Source of the DNA: Microtetraspora glauca
GTDB taxonomy: Bacteria > Actinomycetota > Actinomycetes > Streptosporangiales > Streptosporangiaceae
Reading direction: 5' to 3'
Assembly: GCA_001570385.1 (NCBI GenBank)
Contig: BBYL01000046.1
Location: 1 to 55,743 of the forward strand
Length of the DNA stretch: 55,743 nucleotides
A program made the translations under genes and the position numbers. Under the pieces are notes generated by a model. That model was given only the letters and a program-made list of their open reading frames with translations. It had not been told where the DNA came from and did not search any database. Shown here piece after piece: positions 25,503 to 34,600 of this stretch (position 1 is the first letter of the stretch; every line of letters starts with the position of its first letter).

Positions 25503-26837
25503 GTGACCGAGCGAACGCACGTCACGCTCGAACTCGACGACATCCAGCGCGGGGTTCTCAGCCCTCGGCCGACCCCGTACGCCGCGACGTACATCCTGTT
25601 CCGGATCGACGACCGCGCGCACGGGCGGGAGCTGATGCGGCGCGCGAGCACGGCGGTGACCTCGGCCGCCGACGCGATCAGTCCCCTGGGGGAGACCTGG
25701 GTGAGCGTCGCGGTCACCTACCAGGGCCTCATGGCGCTGGGGGTGCCACGGGAGTCGCTGGAGACGTTCCCCTGGGAGTTCCGGCAGGGGATGGTCGCGC
25801 GGGCGAAGGCGCTGGGCGACACGGGCGAGAGCAGCCCGGAGAACTGGGAGGCGCCGCTGGGCACGTCCGACGTCCACGTGGTGCTCACGGCGCTCGCGCC
25901 TGACAGCGCGCGGCTGGAGGCGGCCATCGACCGTGCCCGCCCGGTGTACGGCGACCTTCCCGGCGTGACCGCGATCTGGCGGCAGAACTGCTACGCGCTG
26001 CCCACCGAGGCCGAGCACTTCGGCTACCGCGACGGCATCAGCCATCCGGCGGTCGAGGGCAGCGGCATCGCCGGGTCGAACAAGCTGGAAGTGCCGCTCA
26101 AGGCCGGCGAGTTCGTGCTCGGCTACCGCGACGAGATGGGCGGCGTCCAGACCCTGGAACCCGAGGTGCTGGGACGCAACGGCACCTTCGTGGCCTTCCG
26201 TAAACTCCACCAGCGTGCCGCCGCCTTCCGGCGGTACCTGAGGGAGAACTCAGGCGGCCCCGAGGAAGAGGAGCTGTTGGCGGCGAAGATCATGGGTCGC
26301 TGGCGCAGCGGCGCGCCGTTGGCGCTCAGCCCGGCGCACGACAATCCCGACCTCGGGGCCGACCGGGGCCGCAACAACAGCTTCCTCTACGAGGAGGACG
26401 ATGCGGCGGGGTTCACGACTCCGTGCGGCAGCCACATCCGGCGGGCCAATCCCCGCGACGCCGCGGTGGCCGGAGCGCCGAGGCTGCACCGGATGATCAG
26501 ACGCGGCACCGCGTACGGCCCGTTGCTGCCCGACGGAGCCCTGGAAGACGACGGGGCCGACCGAGGACTGATGTTCGCGTTCGTCGGAGCGCACCTCGGG
26601 CGGCAGTTCGAGTTCGTCCAGTCCCAGTGGATGAACGACGGCGTCTTCTTCGGCGCGGGCGACGCCAAAGATCCCATCGTCGGGACCAACGACGGCACGG
26701 GGGACTTCACGATCCCCCGGCGGCCGGTACGGCGCCGCCTGCCGTCGCTGCCGCGGTTCGTCGTCGTGCGCGGCGGCGAGTACTGCTTCATGCCCGGCCT
26801 GCGCGCCCTGCGCTGGCTCGGCGATCTCGAAGGTTGA
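25503..26837 (+). CDS. DyP-type (dye-decolorizing) heme peroxidase
   Basis: This is a 444-residue DyP-family peroxidase. The distal GxxDG motif is GYRDG at 174-178, with Asp177 as the catalytic residue, and the proximal heme ligand is His311 (GSHIRRANPRD). It uses H2O2 to oxidise dyes, phenols or other substrates. There is no Tat or Sec signal and no encapsulin gene nearby, so it is predicted cytoplasmic. A very strong GGAAAGGAGG precedes the GTG start. It is the third gene of an operon whose first two members are unassigned. Confidence 0.93.
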   Translation: MTERTHVTLELDDIQRGVLSPRPTPYAATYILFRIDDRAHGRELMRRASTAVTSAADAISPLGETWVSVAVTYQGLMALGVPRESLETFPWEFRQGMVARAKALGDTGESSPENWEAPLGTSDVHVVLTALAPDSARLEAAIDRARPVYGDLPGVTAIWRQNCYALPTEAEHFGYRDGISHPAVEGSGIAGSNKLEVPLKAGEFVLGYRDEMGGVQTLEPEVLGRNGTFVAFRKLHQRAAAFRRYLRENSGGPEEEELLAAKIMGRWRSGAPLALSPAHDNPDLGADRGRNNSFLYEEDDAAGFTTPCGSHIRRANPRDAAVAGAPRLHRMIRRGTAYGPLLPDGALEDDGADRGLMFAFVGAHLGRQFEFVQSQWMNDGVFFGAGDAKDPIVGTNDGTGDFTIPRRPVRRRLPSLPRFVVVRGGEYCFMPGLRALRWLGDLEG

Positions 26838-26892
26838 GGTGCGGCGACGGGCTCCGCCCGGGGCACGGTCGCCACCGGTGTGGAAGGGGCTC

Positions 26893-27783
26893 ATGGATAC
26901 GCTGCATCTGGTGTCCAACGCGGTCACCGTGATCTTCATCGCGACCACGATGTTCGCGGCCGGTCTCGGAGCCACGCTGCCGGCGTTGCGTGCCATCTTC
27001 GCCGACCTCCCGCTGCTCCTGCTGGCGTTGCTGGCCAACCTGGTGGTCATCCCGCTGCTGGGCTGGGGGGCCGCCGCGCTGTTCGGCCTGTCCACGGCGC
27101 CTTTCATCGCGCTGGTCCTGGTGGCGTCGTCGCCGGGCGGGCCGCTCGGGGCGAAGCTGGGCATGGTGCAGAACGGAGACGTGGTCGCGGGGGCGGCGAT
27201 GCAGGTGCTGCTCGCCACGGCGGGCAGCATCACCTTCGGCCTGACGGCCAACGGCATCCTCACCGCGGCCGAGGTCGGCGGGGGAATCTCCCTCGACGTC
27301 GCCGCGCTGGTGCGGACCGTGGCCATCCTGCAGCTCGTGCCGTTCGCCGTGGGACTGGTACTGCGCCATTACGCGCCGCCCACGGCGCGATCATGGCATC
27401 CCTTCGCCGTGAAGGTGTCGAACGTGACGTTCATGATCGTGCTGGCGGGCATGCTCCTGGGCAACTGGCGGGACGTCGTCGAGTTGCTCGGCTCACGCGC
27501 GCTGCTCGCGGGGTTCGTCCTGTCCGTCGCCGCGTTCGCGACCGGCACATTGCTGGCCACCGGATCGCCGGTGCGCCGCACCACCATGGGGAGCGTCGCG
27601 GCGGTGCGCAACGTGGGGCCCGCGCTGGCCGCCGTCGGCATCGCCTTCCGCAACGAGCCGGCCATCATGGGAGCGCTCGCCGCCGTACTGCTCAGCGGCC
27701 TGACGGCGGCCATACCGATCGCCGCGGTGCTCAGCCGCCGGCGGAGCGGTGGCCCTGTTTCCAGCTCAGCTGAGCTGGGGTGA
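26893..27783 (+). CDS. BASS-family (bile acid:sodium symporter-like) transporter
   Basis: This is an integral membrane protein of 296 residues with about nine to ten hydrophobic segments. Motifs such as SSPGGPLGAKLG and the C-terminal SVAAVRNVGPALA crossover region are typical of the BASS family. The ATG at 26893 is chosen because GGAAGGGG lies upstream and the first membrane segment follows directly; a longer frame starts at 26839 but has a basic, proline-rich leader. BASS members carry organic anions such as bile acids, pantoate or pyruvate; which one here is unknown. Confidence 0.82.
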   Translation: MDTLHLVSNAVTVIFIATTMFAAGLGATLPALRAIFADLPLLLLALLANLVVIPLLGWGAAALFGLSTAPFIALVLVASSPGGPLGAKLGMVQNGDVVAGAAMQVLLATAGSITFGLTANGILTAAEVGGGISLDVAALVRTVAILQLVPFAVGLVLRHYAPPTARSWHPFAVKVSNVTFMIVLAGMLLGNWRDVVELLGSRALLAGFVLSVAAFATGTLLATGSPVRRTTMGSVAAVRNVGPALAAVGIAFRNEPAIMGALAAVLLSGLTAAIPIAAVLSRRRSGGPVSSSAELG

Positions 27784-27860
27784 CCGAGCGGTGCCGTACG
27801 TGGCGTCGGCGACGAAAACCGATTGCCGCGGTCGGCGTGGGGCGGTCAGTGTTGACGGCG

Positions 27861-28760
27861 ATGAGCACCACGAAGATGCACGCCGACGAGATCCGGACCG
27901 ACGCCGCACTCGTTCGCCGGTTGATCGCGGGGCAGTTCCCGCGGTGGGCCGATCTGCGGATCGAACCGGTCGAGTCCTACGGGACCGACCACGCCATCTA
28001 TCGGCTGGGCGACCACCTGGCCGTTAGGCTGCCGCGCATAGGGTGGGCCACCGGGCAGGCGGCCAAGGAGGCGCGGTGGCTGCCGAGGCTCGCGCCGCAC
28101 CTGCCGCTGGCGGTGCCGGTGCAGGTGGCGATGGGGGAGCCGGCCGGGGGCTATCCCTTCACCTGGTCCGTTTACGAGTGGCTGCCCGGCGAGAACGCCA
28201 ACGGCACGATCCACGATCTGGATCAGGCGGCGGTCGATCTCGCCGCGTTCGTGAAAGCGCTGCGACAGGTCGACACGGCCGGTGCGCATCCGCGTTCCCC
28301 ACATTCTCGCGGCGGGCCGCTCGCCGAGCACGACGAGGGTGTGCGTCGATCGATCGCCCTGCTCGGCGACCGCATCGACGCCGACGCGGCGCTCCGATCC
28401 TGGCAGGAGTCGCTCGGCGCCCCGGCATGGGAGAACTCGGAGGTCTGGGTGCACGGCGACCTGCTGCCGGGCAACCTGCTCGTCGTCGACGGTCGCCTGT
28501 CGGCGGTCATCGACTTCGGCGGACTCAACGTGGGCGATCCCGCATGTGATCTTCAGCCCGCGTGGAACGTGTTCGCGGGTGACAGCCGCCTGCGCTTCCG
28601 AGCCGAACTCCGCGTCGATGACGCGTCGTGGCTGCGCGGCCGTGGCTGGGCGCTCTGCCAGGCCGTGATGGCGCTGGCGTATTACTGGGACACCAATCCG
28701 GGGATGGTCCGCCAGACGGCACACGCTCTGGCACAGGTCCTCGCCGACAGCTCCCCGTGA
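27861..28760 (+). CDS. Aminoglycoside-phosphotransferase-family kinase
   Basis: This is an APH/choline-kinase-fold enzyme of 299 residues. The catalytic loop is HGDLLPGN with Asp200 and Asn205, and the Mg-binding DFGG follows with Asp218. Such proteins phosphorylate small hydroxylated molecules, including aminoglycosides and macrolides; resistance cannot be claimed from sequence. The ATG at 27861 fits the family N terminus; GTG/TTG codons a few triplets earlier are alternatives. It is about 80 bases from the BASS transporter gene and on the same strand. Confidence 0.85.
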   Translation: MSTTKMHADEIRTDAALVRRLIAGQFPRWADLRIEPVESYGTDHAIYRLGDHLAVRLPRIGWATGQAAKEARWLPRLAPHLPLAVPVQVAMGEPAGGYPFTWSVYEWLPGENANGTIHDLDQAAVDLAAFVKALRQVDTAGAHPRSPHSRGGPLAEHDEGVRRSIALLGDRIDADAALRSWQESLGAPAWENSEVWVHGDLLPGNLLVVDGRLSAVIDFGGLNVGDPACDLQPAWNVFAGDSRLRFRAELRVDDASWLRGRGWALCQAVMALAYYWDTNPGMVRQTAHALAQVLADSSP

Positions 28761-28889
28761 GCAGCGGGCGATGAGGCCGGAGTCAAGCAGATCGTGCCTC
28801 CCGGGCGCCGCCGGAACCGGAACGCGCCGCCCCCGCGCCACCGAGACCGGAAGAGACCATCTCGTCCGGCCTGTGCCATGGCGGTCGGG

Positions 28890-29312
28890 TCAGCCGCCTT
28901 GGGTGTAGACGGTCTTCCAGCGCGAGCACTTGTTGACCGGGCGCTTCGAGTTCCCCCGGCACACCTGGACCCTGATCTGCAGGACTCCGCCGACGCTGGT
29001 GCGGAAGGAGCCGGTGCCGGTGGCGCAGTTGTAGACCCCACGCGTGCGCCAGCGGCCGTTACGGGAGTTCTGGTACCGGATGAGCGCCCACGAGCAGCCC
29101 TTGCCGTAGGTGTCGTCGAGGTTGCCCGACACGATGAGCCCCGACTGGCCCACGATGACCTTGCCCCAGGCGGTCGCCATGCCGTCGGTCGAATGGATGC
29201 GGCCCCACTTCCAGCTCGTGGGGTCGGCCGAGGCCGGGGTGGCCGAGGCGGTGAACGTGACAGCGGCGCCGGCCAGGCCGGCCAGGACGCGGATGAGGAG
29301 ATGGTTCGTCAC
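28890..29312 (-). CDS. Small secreted protein, family unknown
   Basis: This is a 140-residue protein with a Sec signal peptide (hydrophobic 8-26, cleavage near TPASA/DP). The mature part has four cysteines (GCSWAL, YNCATG, QVCRG, NKCSRW), suggesting disulfides, and many basic and aromatic residues. The GTG at 29312 begins a standard signal peptide; an ATG at 29336 would add eight residues. I do not recognise the family. It lies in a region of secreted and cell-wall genes. Confidence 0.7.
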   Translation of the reverse strand: MTNHLLIRVLAGLAGAAVTFTASATPASADPTSWKWGRIHSTDGMATAWGKVIVGQSGLIVSGNLDDTYGKGCSWALIRYQNSRNGRWRTRGVYNCATGTGSFRTSVGGVLQIRVQVCRGNSKRPVNKCSRWKTVYTQGG

Positions 29313-29377
29313 CCGTCCAGAAGTAGCGCTCCGCACTTGTGATCGGCTTGAGGGACGTGGTCGCGCGCGGGCCGCCG

Positions 29378-29417
29378 CCGCACGGCCCGCGCCCGGTGAC
29401 CGGCGCGGGCCGTGCGG
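29378..29417. terminator. Strong hairpin downstream of the peptidoglycan amidase gene
   Basis: A perfect 16-bp stem (CCGCACGGCCCGCGCC with its complement) and an 8-nt loop lie 20 bases beyond the amidase stop. An alternative overlapping 10-bp stem starts at about 29365. It sits between two minus-strand genes, so it should block read-through into the small secreted protein gene. Confidence 0.75.
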
Positions 29418-29437
29418 TCGAACAGGTCGTACGGGTG

Positions 29438-30955
29438 TCAGACCCGCGAGATGCGGACGGCGTCGGCGATGACGTAGCCCGTGCCCGAGGTCCAGCGGCT
29501 GACGCCGACGGCGTTGTACGTGCCGGCGTTGAGGGAGAACGTCCCCAGGCTGTGCCAGGTGCCACCGCCGGAGCGTTGGTCCACGAAGACCGTCTGGTTA
29601 CCGCTCGACGTCGCCACGATGTAGGGCGCCGAGGAGTTGTAGCCGGGGTCGGACGGGTACCACACCTCGACGCGGTAGTTGCCCGCGCTGGGGATGCTGG
29701 CCTGGAACCAGGCCGGGTCGCTGGCCGCCACGGGGTCGACGAAGCGGTAGTCGGCGCCGTAGCGCTGGCTGGAGTAGGACGAGGTGCCCCAGTTCGAGCT
29801 GGCCGTGAACTGGGCGCTCGCGTTGTCGACCGTGGCCGACCATGACGGGGTGCCGCCGCCGGTCACGTAGTTCATGTACGTGTTCCAGTTCCAGTACGAG
29901 CCGGGGTCGGTGTGCGTGGCGCCGGGCACCTCGTTGTGTCCGATGATGTGCGCGCGGTCCTTCGGGATGCCGTACTTGTCGCAGATGGCGCGGGTCAGGG
30001 CCGCCGAGGCGCGGTACATGGCGTCGGTGAACCACGAGGCGTCGCTGATGTAGCCCTCGTGCTCGATGCCGATGGAGCGGGTGTTGTAGGTCCAGTTGCC
30101 CGCGTGCCAGGCGACGTCCTTCTCCCGGACCATCTGGGTGATCTCACCGTTCGACGACTTGACCACGTAGTGGGCCGAGACCTGGGCGCTGGGATTCTGG
30201 AACCAGGAGATGCTTCCGGCGTACGAGCCCTGGGTGACGTGGATGATCACCCGGTCGATGGCGTAGCTCGACGGGCGGCTGGAGGCCGTGTAGTTGCTGG
30301 AGCTGGCGGGGACCCACGCCGCGGGCGAGTAGTCGGCGCTGAGCGCCCCCACCTGCGCGTTCAGGTCACGGGCTTTGGCGTAGTCGCCCCGGTCGGCCGT
30401 GACCTCCTGCGGCTTGACCGTGACGCCGCGGGCGTCGATTCCGAGCCCGAGCTGCTCGTAGGCGGCGTCGGCGTAGAGGCGGGCGACCTCCGGTGAGGAG
30501 GCGTTGCCGTACGCGGCCACGGCCTGGTACCAGCGGCCCACGTCCTTCCTGGCCGCCTCGTCGAGGCCGAGTTCGTCGGCGTGGGCGCGCAGCACGGCGG
30601 CGCCGCCCATGATGTTGGCCTCGGTGTCGGTGCGGAGCTTCTCGACCGGCAGCCCGGTCAGCTCGGCGGCCTTCTCCAGCACGTGGGTGCCGGGGTTGCT
30701 GACCAGGTGCATGACGCCGTAGCCGCCGTTCGCGCTCGGCTTGCCTTCGTGGGCGTCCAGGTGGGTCTCGGCGTAGGCGATGGCGACCAGCAGGTCACGC
30801 GGCACGTCCTGCGCGGCGGCCGCGCGGGCGAACGCCGCGGGGAGTGGGATCTCCTTGGCCGCCGTCGCGGGCTGTACGGCGAAGGCGGCGAGTGCGACGA
30901 GGGCGGCGAGGGCGGAGGCGATGAGAGCGGTTAATCGGGCGAGGGGGAGGGTCAT
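29438..30955 (-). CDS. Secreted N-acetylmuramoyl-L-alanine amidase with golvesin-type C-terminal domain
   Basis: This is an exported cell-wall hydrolase of 505 residues. A signal peptide (1-33) is followed by a helical region with a lytic-transglycosylase-like stretch (AIAYAETHLDAHEG, about 58-71; not certain to be active). An Amidase_2 domain (about 230-355) has zinc ligands His239, His348 and Asp350, with Glu298 in IGIEHEG. The C-terminal beta domain (about 371-505) is of the golvesin C-terminal/CBM-like sort and is nearly the same as that of the divergent glycoside hydrolase. AGGAG precedes the ATG. It should cleave the bond between muramic acid and the peptide stem. Confidence 0.92.
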   Translation of the reverse strand: MTLPLARLTALIASALAALVALAAFAVQPATAAKEIPLPAAFARAAAAQDVPRDLLVAIAYAETHLDAHEGKPSANGGYGVMHLVSNPGTHVLEKAAELTGLPVEKLRTDTEANIMGGAAVLRAHADELGLDEAARKDVGRWYQAVAAYGNASSPEVARLYADAAYEQLGLGIDARGVTVKPQEVTADRGDYAKARDLNAQVGALSADYSPAAWVPASSSNYTASSRPSSYAIDRVIIHVTQGSYAGSISWFQNPSAQVSAHYVVKSSNGEITQMVREKDVAWHAGNWTYNTRSIGIEHEGYISDASWFTDAMYRASAALTRAICDKYGIPKDRAHIIGHNEVPGATHTDPGSYWNWNTYMNYVTGGGTPSWSATVDNASAQFTASSNWGTSSYSSQRYGADYRFVDPVAASDPAWFQASIPSAGNYRVEVWYPSDPGYNSSAPYIVATSSGNQTVFVDQRSGGGTWHSLGTFSLNAGTYNAVGVSRWTSGTGYVIADAVRISRV

Positions 30956-31207
30956 GGGGGCTCCTGATCGGGGGGGTTACGGCTGCACCGTATGGCACTC
31001 CTGACTCGATGTCGATAATTGACATACGATCTCTGTTAGAAGAAACTTTTCGCCCTCCTTGGCGTCGGGGGCGCCGAGCGCCCTCCGGACGGGACGCGAA
31101 GGGCCGTCGGTCCGGGCGCGGGGCGGCATCGGGGACGCCGAGATGTTCGAGGCGCCCGGGTTCGCCGGCTCCCCGAGATTTGGGCCCCCCGGGTCGCGTG
31201 AAGACTA
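30956..31207. other. Divergent intergenic region between two cell-wall enzyme genes
   Basis: This gap serves two divergent genes. An imperfect palindrome ATGTC-GATAATT-GACAT (31008-31024) lies in the only AT-rich stretch and contains a TTGACA-like hexamer on the plus strand. The rest (31060-31200) is very GC-rich with no ORF of note. Confidence 0.4.
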
Positions 31208-33190
31208 TTGCGCTACGAATGCAATTTCTTGAAACTTCTTTTCGTGACCGCGCTTCTGCGTACCCTCCTGGCGATGTTCACCGTCGCGATCGTCAACCTC
31301 GTCATCCCCACCCCGGCCATGGCGGCGGCCTGCGCCACCGACCCCGCGACTCCCAAGCGACAGCTGCGCGCCATGTGGATCTCCACGGTCGCCAACATCG
31401 ACTGGCCCAGCCGGACCGGCCTGAGCGCCTCCGCGCAGCAGGCCGAGCTGCGCGCCTGGCTCGACCTGGCCGTCAGCAAGCGCATGAACGCGGTGATGAT
31501 CCAGGTCAGGCCGACCGCCGACGCCTTCTGGCCCTCGCCGTACGAGCCGTGGTCGCAGTGGCTGACCGGCACCCAGGGCGGCGACCCCGGCTACGACCCC
31601 CTCGCGTTCATGGTCGCCGAGGCACACGCGCGCAACCTGGAGCTGCACGCCTGGTTCAACCCGTACCGGATCGCCAACCACGACGATCCGACCAAGCTGG
31701 TGTCCACCCACCCGGCACGACAGCATCCCGACTGGCGCTTCGCCTACGGCGGCAAGCTCTACTACAACCCTGGAATTCCGGAGGTCCGCGGCTTCATCGA
31801 AGACGCGATCATGGACGCGGTCACCCGGTACGACATCGACGGCGTCCACCTCGACGACTACTTCTACCCGTATCCGGTGAGCGGCGAGTCCATTCCCGAC
31901 TCCGCCGCCTACAGCCGGTACGGCGGGGGCTTCTCCGACATCGGCGCCTGGCGCCGTGACAACGTCAACCAGCTCGTACGCGAGCTGGACCAGCGCGTCC
32001 ACGCGGGCAAGCCGTGGCTCGCCTTCGGCGTCAGCCCGTTCGGCATCTGGCGCAACTCCTCCACCGACCCCCTCGGGTCGGGCACCTCGGGCCTGCAGTC
32101 CTACGACGCCATCTACGCCGACAGCAGGCTGTGGGTGAAGCAGGGCTGGGTGGACTACATCGCGCCGCAGATCTACTGGCACATCGGGTACGGCCCCGCC
32201 GCCTACGAGGTGCTCACCGCGTGGTGGTCCGACGTCGTCAGGGGAACCGGCGTTCACCTCGTCGTCGGCCAGGCCGCCTACCGCGCCGGCGCCAGTGGTC
32301 AGGACGCGGCCTGGCAGGACGCCGCCGAGCTCAGCGACCACCTCTACGACAACAGGAAGCACCCCGAGGTGGCCGGCGACGTGTATTTCAGCGCCAAGGA
32401 CGTCAAGGCGGACCGGATCGGGAGCATCTCCGCCCTCGTGTCCGCCCACTACTCCAAGCCGTCGCTCCCGCCCGCCCGAGGCACCGGAAGCGCGCCCGCC
32501 GCCCCCTCGATCACCTCGGCCACCCGGTCCTCGAACGGCGTCGCCCTCTCCTGGCAGGCCACCGGCTCGCCGACCTCGTACGCGGTATACCGGGTCGGCG
32601 GCACCCCCTCGACGGCGGACCCGTGCTTCTTCGCGGACGCCCGCAATTTGATCGGGACGACCAGGCAGACGAGCTACACGGACACCGCGCCGGGGGACAC
32701 CGCCACCTACTACGTCACCGCGCTCGACCGGTGGCAGCAGGAGAGCGCGCCCAGCACAGGAAAGACGGTGACGTCCTCCGGCGCGTTCAGCGTCGTGGTC
32801 GACAACGCCGATCCGTCGTTCACCGCCGGCTCCGCCTGGGGCACCTCGGCCTACTCCTCCCAGCTGTACGGCGCCGACTACCGCTTCGCCACCCCGGTGG
32901 CCGCCAGCGACCCGGCCTGGTTCACGGCCACCATCCCCGGCGCGGGCAGCTACCGCGTGGAGGTCTGGTATCCGGCCAACTCCGGCTACAACAGCGCGAC
33001 GCCGTACATCGTGGCGGCAGGGGGCGGTAGCCAGGTCGTCTCCGTGGACCAGCGCACGGGCGGGGGCCAGTGGCGCTCGCTCGGCACTTTCACGCTCGCC
33101 GCCGGGACGTACCAGGTGGTGGGTGTGAGCCGATGGACCTCCACGACGGGCTACGTCATCGCCGACGCCGTCCGCATCACCAAGGTCTGA
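31208..33190 (+). CDS. Secreted glycoside hydrolase-like protein (GHL10/DUF187) with Fn3-like and golvesin-type domains
   Basis: This is a 660-residue exported protein. A signal peptide ends near TPAMAAA (about 35-41). A GHL10/YngK-type TIM barrel follows (about 50-415) with RAMWISTVANIDWPS, IQVRPTADAFW and the acidic DGVHLDDYFYP segment that probably holds catalytic residues. A fibronectin-III-like domain (about 435-520) and a golvesin-type domain (about 528-660) complete it. The start is uncertain: TTG at 31208, TTG at 31229 or ATG at 31274 all leave a signal peptide, and none has a good Shine-Dalgarno sequence. A role in polysaccharide or cell-wall glycan turnover is inferred. Confidence 0.88.
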   Translation: MRYECNFLKLLFVTALLRTLLAMFTVAIVNLVIPTPAMAAACATDPATPKRQLRAMWISTVANIDWPSRTGLSASAQQAELRAWLDLAVSKRMNAVMIQVRPTADAFWPSPYEPWSQWLTGTQGGDPGYDPLAFMVAEAHARNLELHAWFNPYRIANHDDPTKLVSTHPARQHPDWRFAYGGKLYYNPGIPEVRGFIEDAIMDAVTRYDIDGVHLDDYFYPYPVSGESIPDSAAYSRYGGGFSDIGAWRRDNVNQLVRELDQRVHAGKPWLAFGVSPFGIWRNSSTDPLGSGTSGLQSYDAIYADSRLWVKQGWVDYIAPQIYWHIGYGPAAYEVLTAWWSDVVRGTGVHLVVGQAAYRAGASGQDAAWQDAAELSDHLYDNRKHPEVAGDVYFSAKDVKADRIGSISALVSAHYSKPSLPPARGTGSAPAAPSITSATRSSNGVALSWQATGSPTSYAVYRVGGTPSTADPCFFADARNLIGTTRQTSYTDTAPGDTATYYVTALDRWQQESAPSTGKTVTSSGAFSVVVDNADPSFTAGSAWGTSAYSSQLYGADYRFATPVAASDPAWFTATIPGAGSYRVEVWYPANSGYNSATPYIVAAGGGSQVVSVDQRTGGGQWRSLGTFTLAAGTYQVVGVSRWTSTTGYVIADAVRITKV

Positions 33191-33403
33191 CCACCATGCC
33201 CCGGGTGGCGCGGGTCGGGGTCGTGCGGGAGAAGTGACTCACGGCCGGGCGTCGCCGTCTCGATGGGCCAACGCCGTGACCATCGTGAGAGAGAGCCGTA
33301 CCCCGGGCCCGCGAATCGATCCCCTGTGGGGCGGTTTGTCGGGTTCGGGGGAGGGTAGTCCGGATCTGGACCATCACCACGTGAGAATCCGGAGGCATGC
33401 CGA

Positions 33404-33847
33404 ATGCCCTCCAAAGTCACGGAGTCCAGCGTCGTGCAATGCCCGAACTGCGGGCGTAGGAACCGGCTGCCCCGTACCGCCTCGGGGGTCCCACGCTGCG
33501 GCGACTGCCACCAGTCCCTGCCCTGGATCATCGAGGCCGGGGACGACGACTTCACCGAGGTCGCCGAGGCGGCGCGGATCCCGGTCCTCGTCGACTTCTG
33601 GGCCGAGTGGTGCGGTCCATGCCGCATGGTGACCCCGGCGCTCGAACAGGTCGCGGAGGAGCTGGCGGGACGCATCAAGCTGGTGAAGGTGAACGTCGAC
33701 GAGGCGCCCGGGCTCTCCGAGCGATTCGGCGTCCAGACCATCCCGACCCTCGCCTTACTGAAACAGGGGCAGGTCGTCGGCCGGCAGCGGGGCGCGGCAC
33801 CGGCGTCGGAGCTACGCGAATGGGTCGGCGACGCGCTGGCCCGCTGA
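33404..33847 (+). CDS. trxC: Thioredoxin 2 (TrxC-like, zinc-binding N terminus)
   Basis: This is a 147-residue cytoplasmic thioredoxin. An N-terminal zinc ribbon is formed by Cys13, Cys16, Cys32 and Cys35, as in TrxC/Trx2. The redox motif WCGPC is at Cys70-Cys73, and the cis-proline segment TIPTL is present. It reduces protein disulfides. The gene stands alone, with a 213-bp gap ahead of it in which I see nothing definite. The ATG at 33404 is chosen because the zinc ribbon requires this N terminus. Confidence 0.92.
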   Translation: MPSKVTESSVVQCPNCGRRNRLPRTASGVPRCGDCHQSLPWIIEAGDDDFTEVAEAARIPVLVDFWAEWCGPCRMVTPALEQVAEELAGRIKLVKVNVDEAPGLSERFGVQTIPTLALLKQGQVVGRQRGAAPASELREWVGDALAR

Positions 33848-34090
33848 ACACGCCGAGCCCCCCCGCGGGAGGTCGCGGCGGTCAAGGAATACGGATTCGA
33901 CAACCAGGTGATTCGCCCCGCCTCCGGCGGCGGGGCCCGGCGTCGCTCGCGCGGGAACGACGCCAGGCCGGGCGCGCCGGTCATCAGGATGCGCGGTATC
34001 GTGCCGGCCGGGCAGCGGCTTGTTTTCGGCGAGGGACGTGAGGCGGTTCGCTCACGGACGCTCTCGCCTTTCACACCGGCGCTTTCAACG

Positions 34091-34600
34091 TCAGGGCTGG
34101 GCCGGGCCCTCCAGCGTTTCGACAAGGCCGAGCAGGGTGGCGGCGCCTGCGGCGTTGCCGTCGCCTCCGTTGCCGCCGTTGGCGTTGTTGTTGCCGCCGC
34201 CGGCGATCGCGCCCCCGTTACCACCGTTGCCCCCGCGTGCCGCGACGAGCTGGGCGAGGACATCGGCGGGGATCTCGAAGCCCCGGTTCTCCCTGACCTC
34301 ACGCTCCCGCCGCTGCTCCGGCTGGCGGACGCGGATGTTGTTGATCACGTGCTGGCGCTGCCTCTGGTGCTGACGCTGGTCGTCACGCTGCTGCTGGTGG
34401 TTGCGATTGTGGTTGCGGTTCCAGTTACGGTTCCGGTTGCCTCGGCCCCAGCCGCCCCCGCCCCAGCTGGCGAAGCCGCCCGCCTGGACGACGGACGCGC
34501 TCGCCGCAGTGGCCGTGGCGGCGGCGCCCAGCGCGACCGCCCCACCGGTCATCGCGGCGCTCACGGCGAGCAGCCCGACAAAGTTCTTGAACTTGGACAT
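34091..34600 (-). CDS. Small exported Asn/Gln/Arg/Gly-rich low-complexity protein
   Basis: This is a 169-residue protein with a signal peptide (hydrophobic 8-30, cleavage near TATAASA). The mature part opens with a Gly/Trp-rich patch, then an unusual run in which Asn, Arg, His and Gln alternate (about 55-85), an Arg/Glu stretch, and an Asn/Gly-rich tail. No catalytic motif is visible. GGGGAGA lies upstream of the ATG at 34600. The biased codon use shows as a lower-GC patch. It may be a disordered surface or matrix protein; the family is unknown to me. Confidence 0.68.
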   Translation of the reverse strand: MSKFKNFVGLLAVSAAMTGGAVALGAAATATAASASVVQAGGFASWGGGGWGRGNRNRNWNRNHNRNHQQQRDDQRQHQRQRQHVINNIRVRQPEQRREREVRENRGFEIPADVLAQLVAARGGNGGNGGAIAGGGNNNANGGNGGDGNAAGAATLLGLVETLEGPAQP

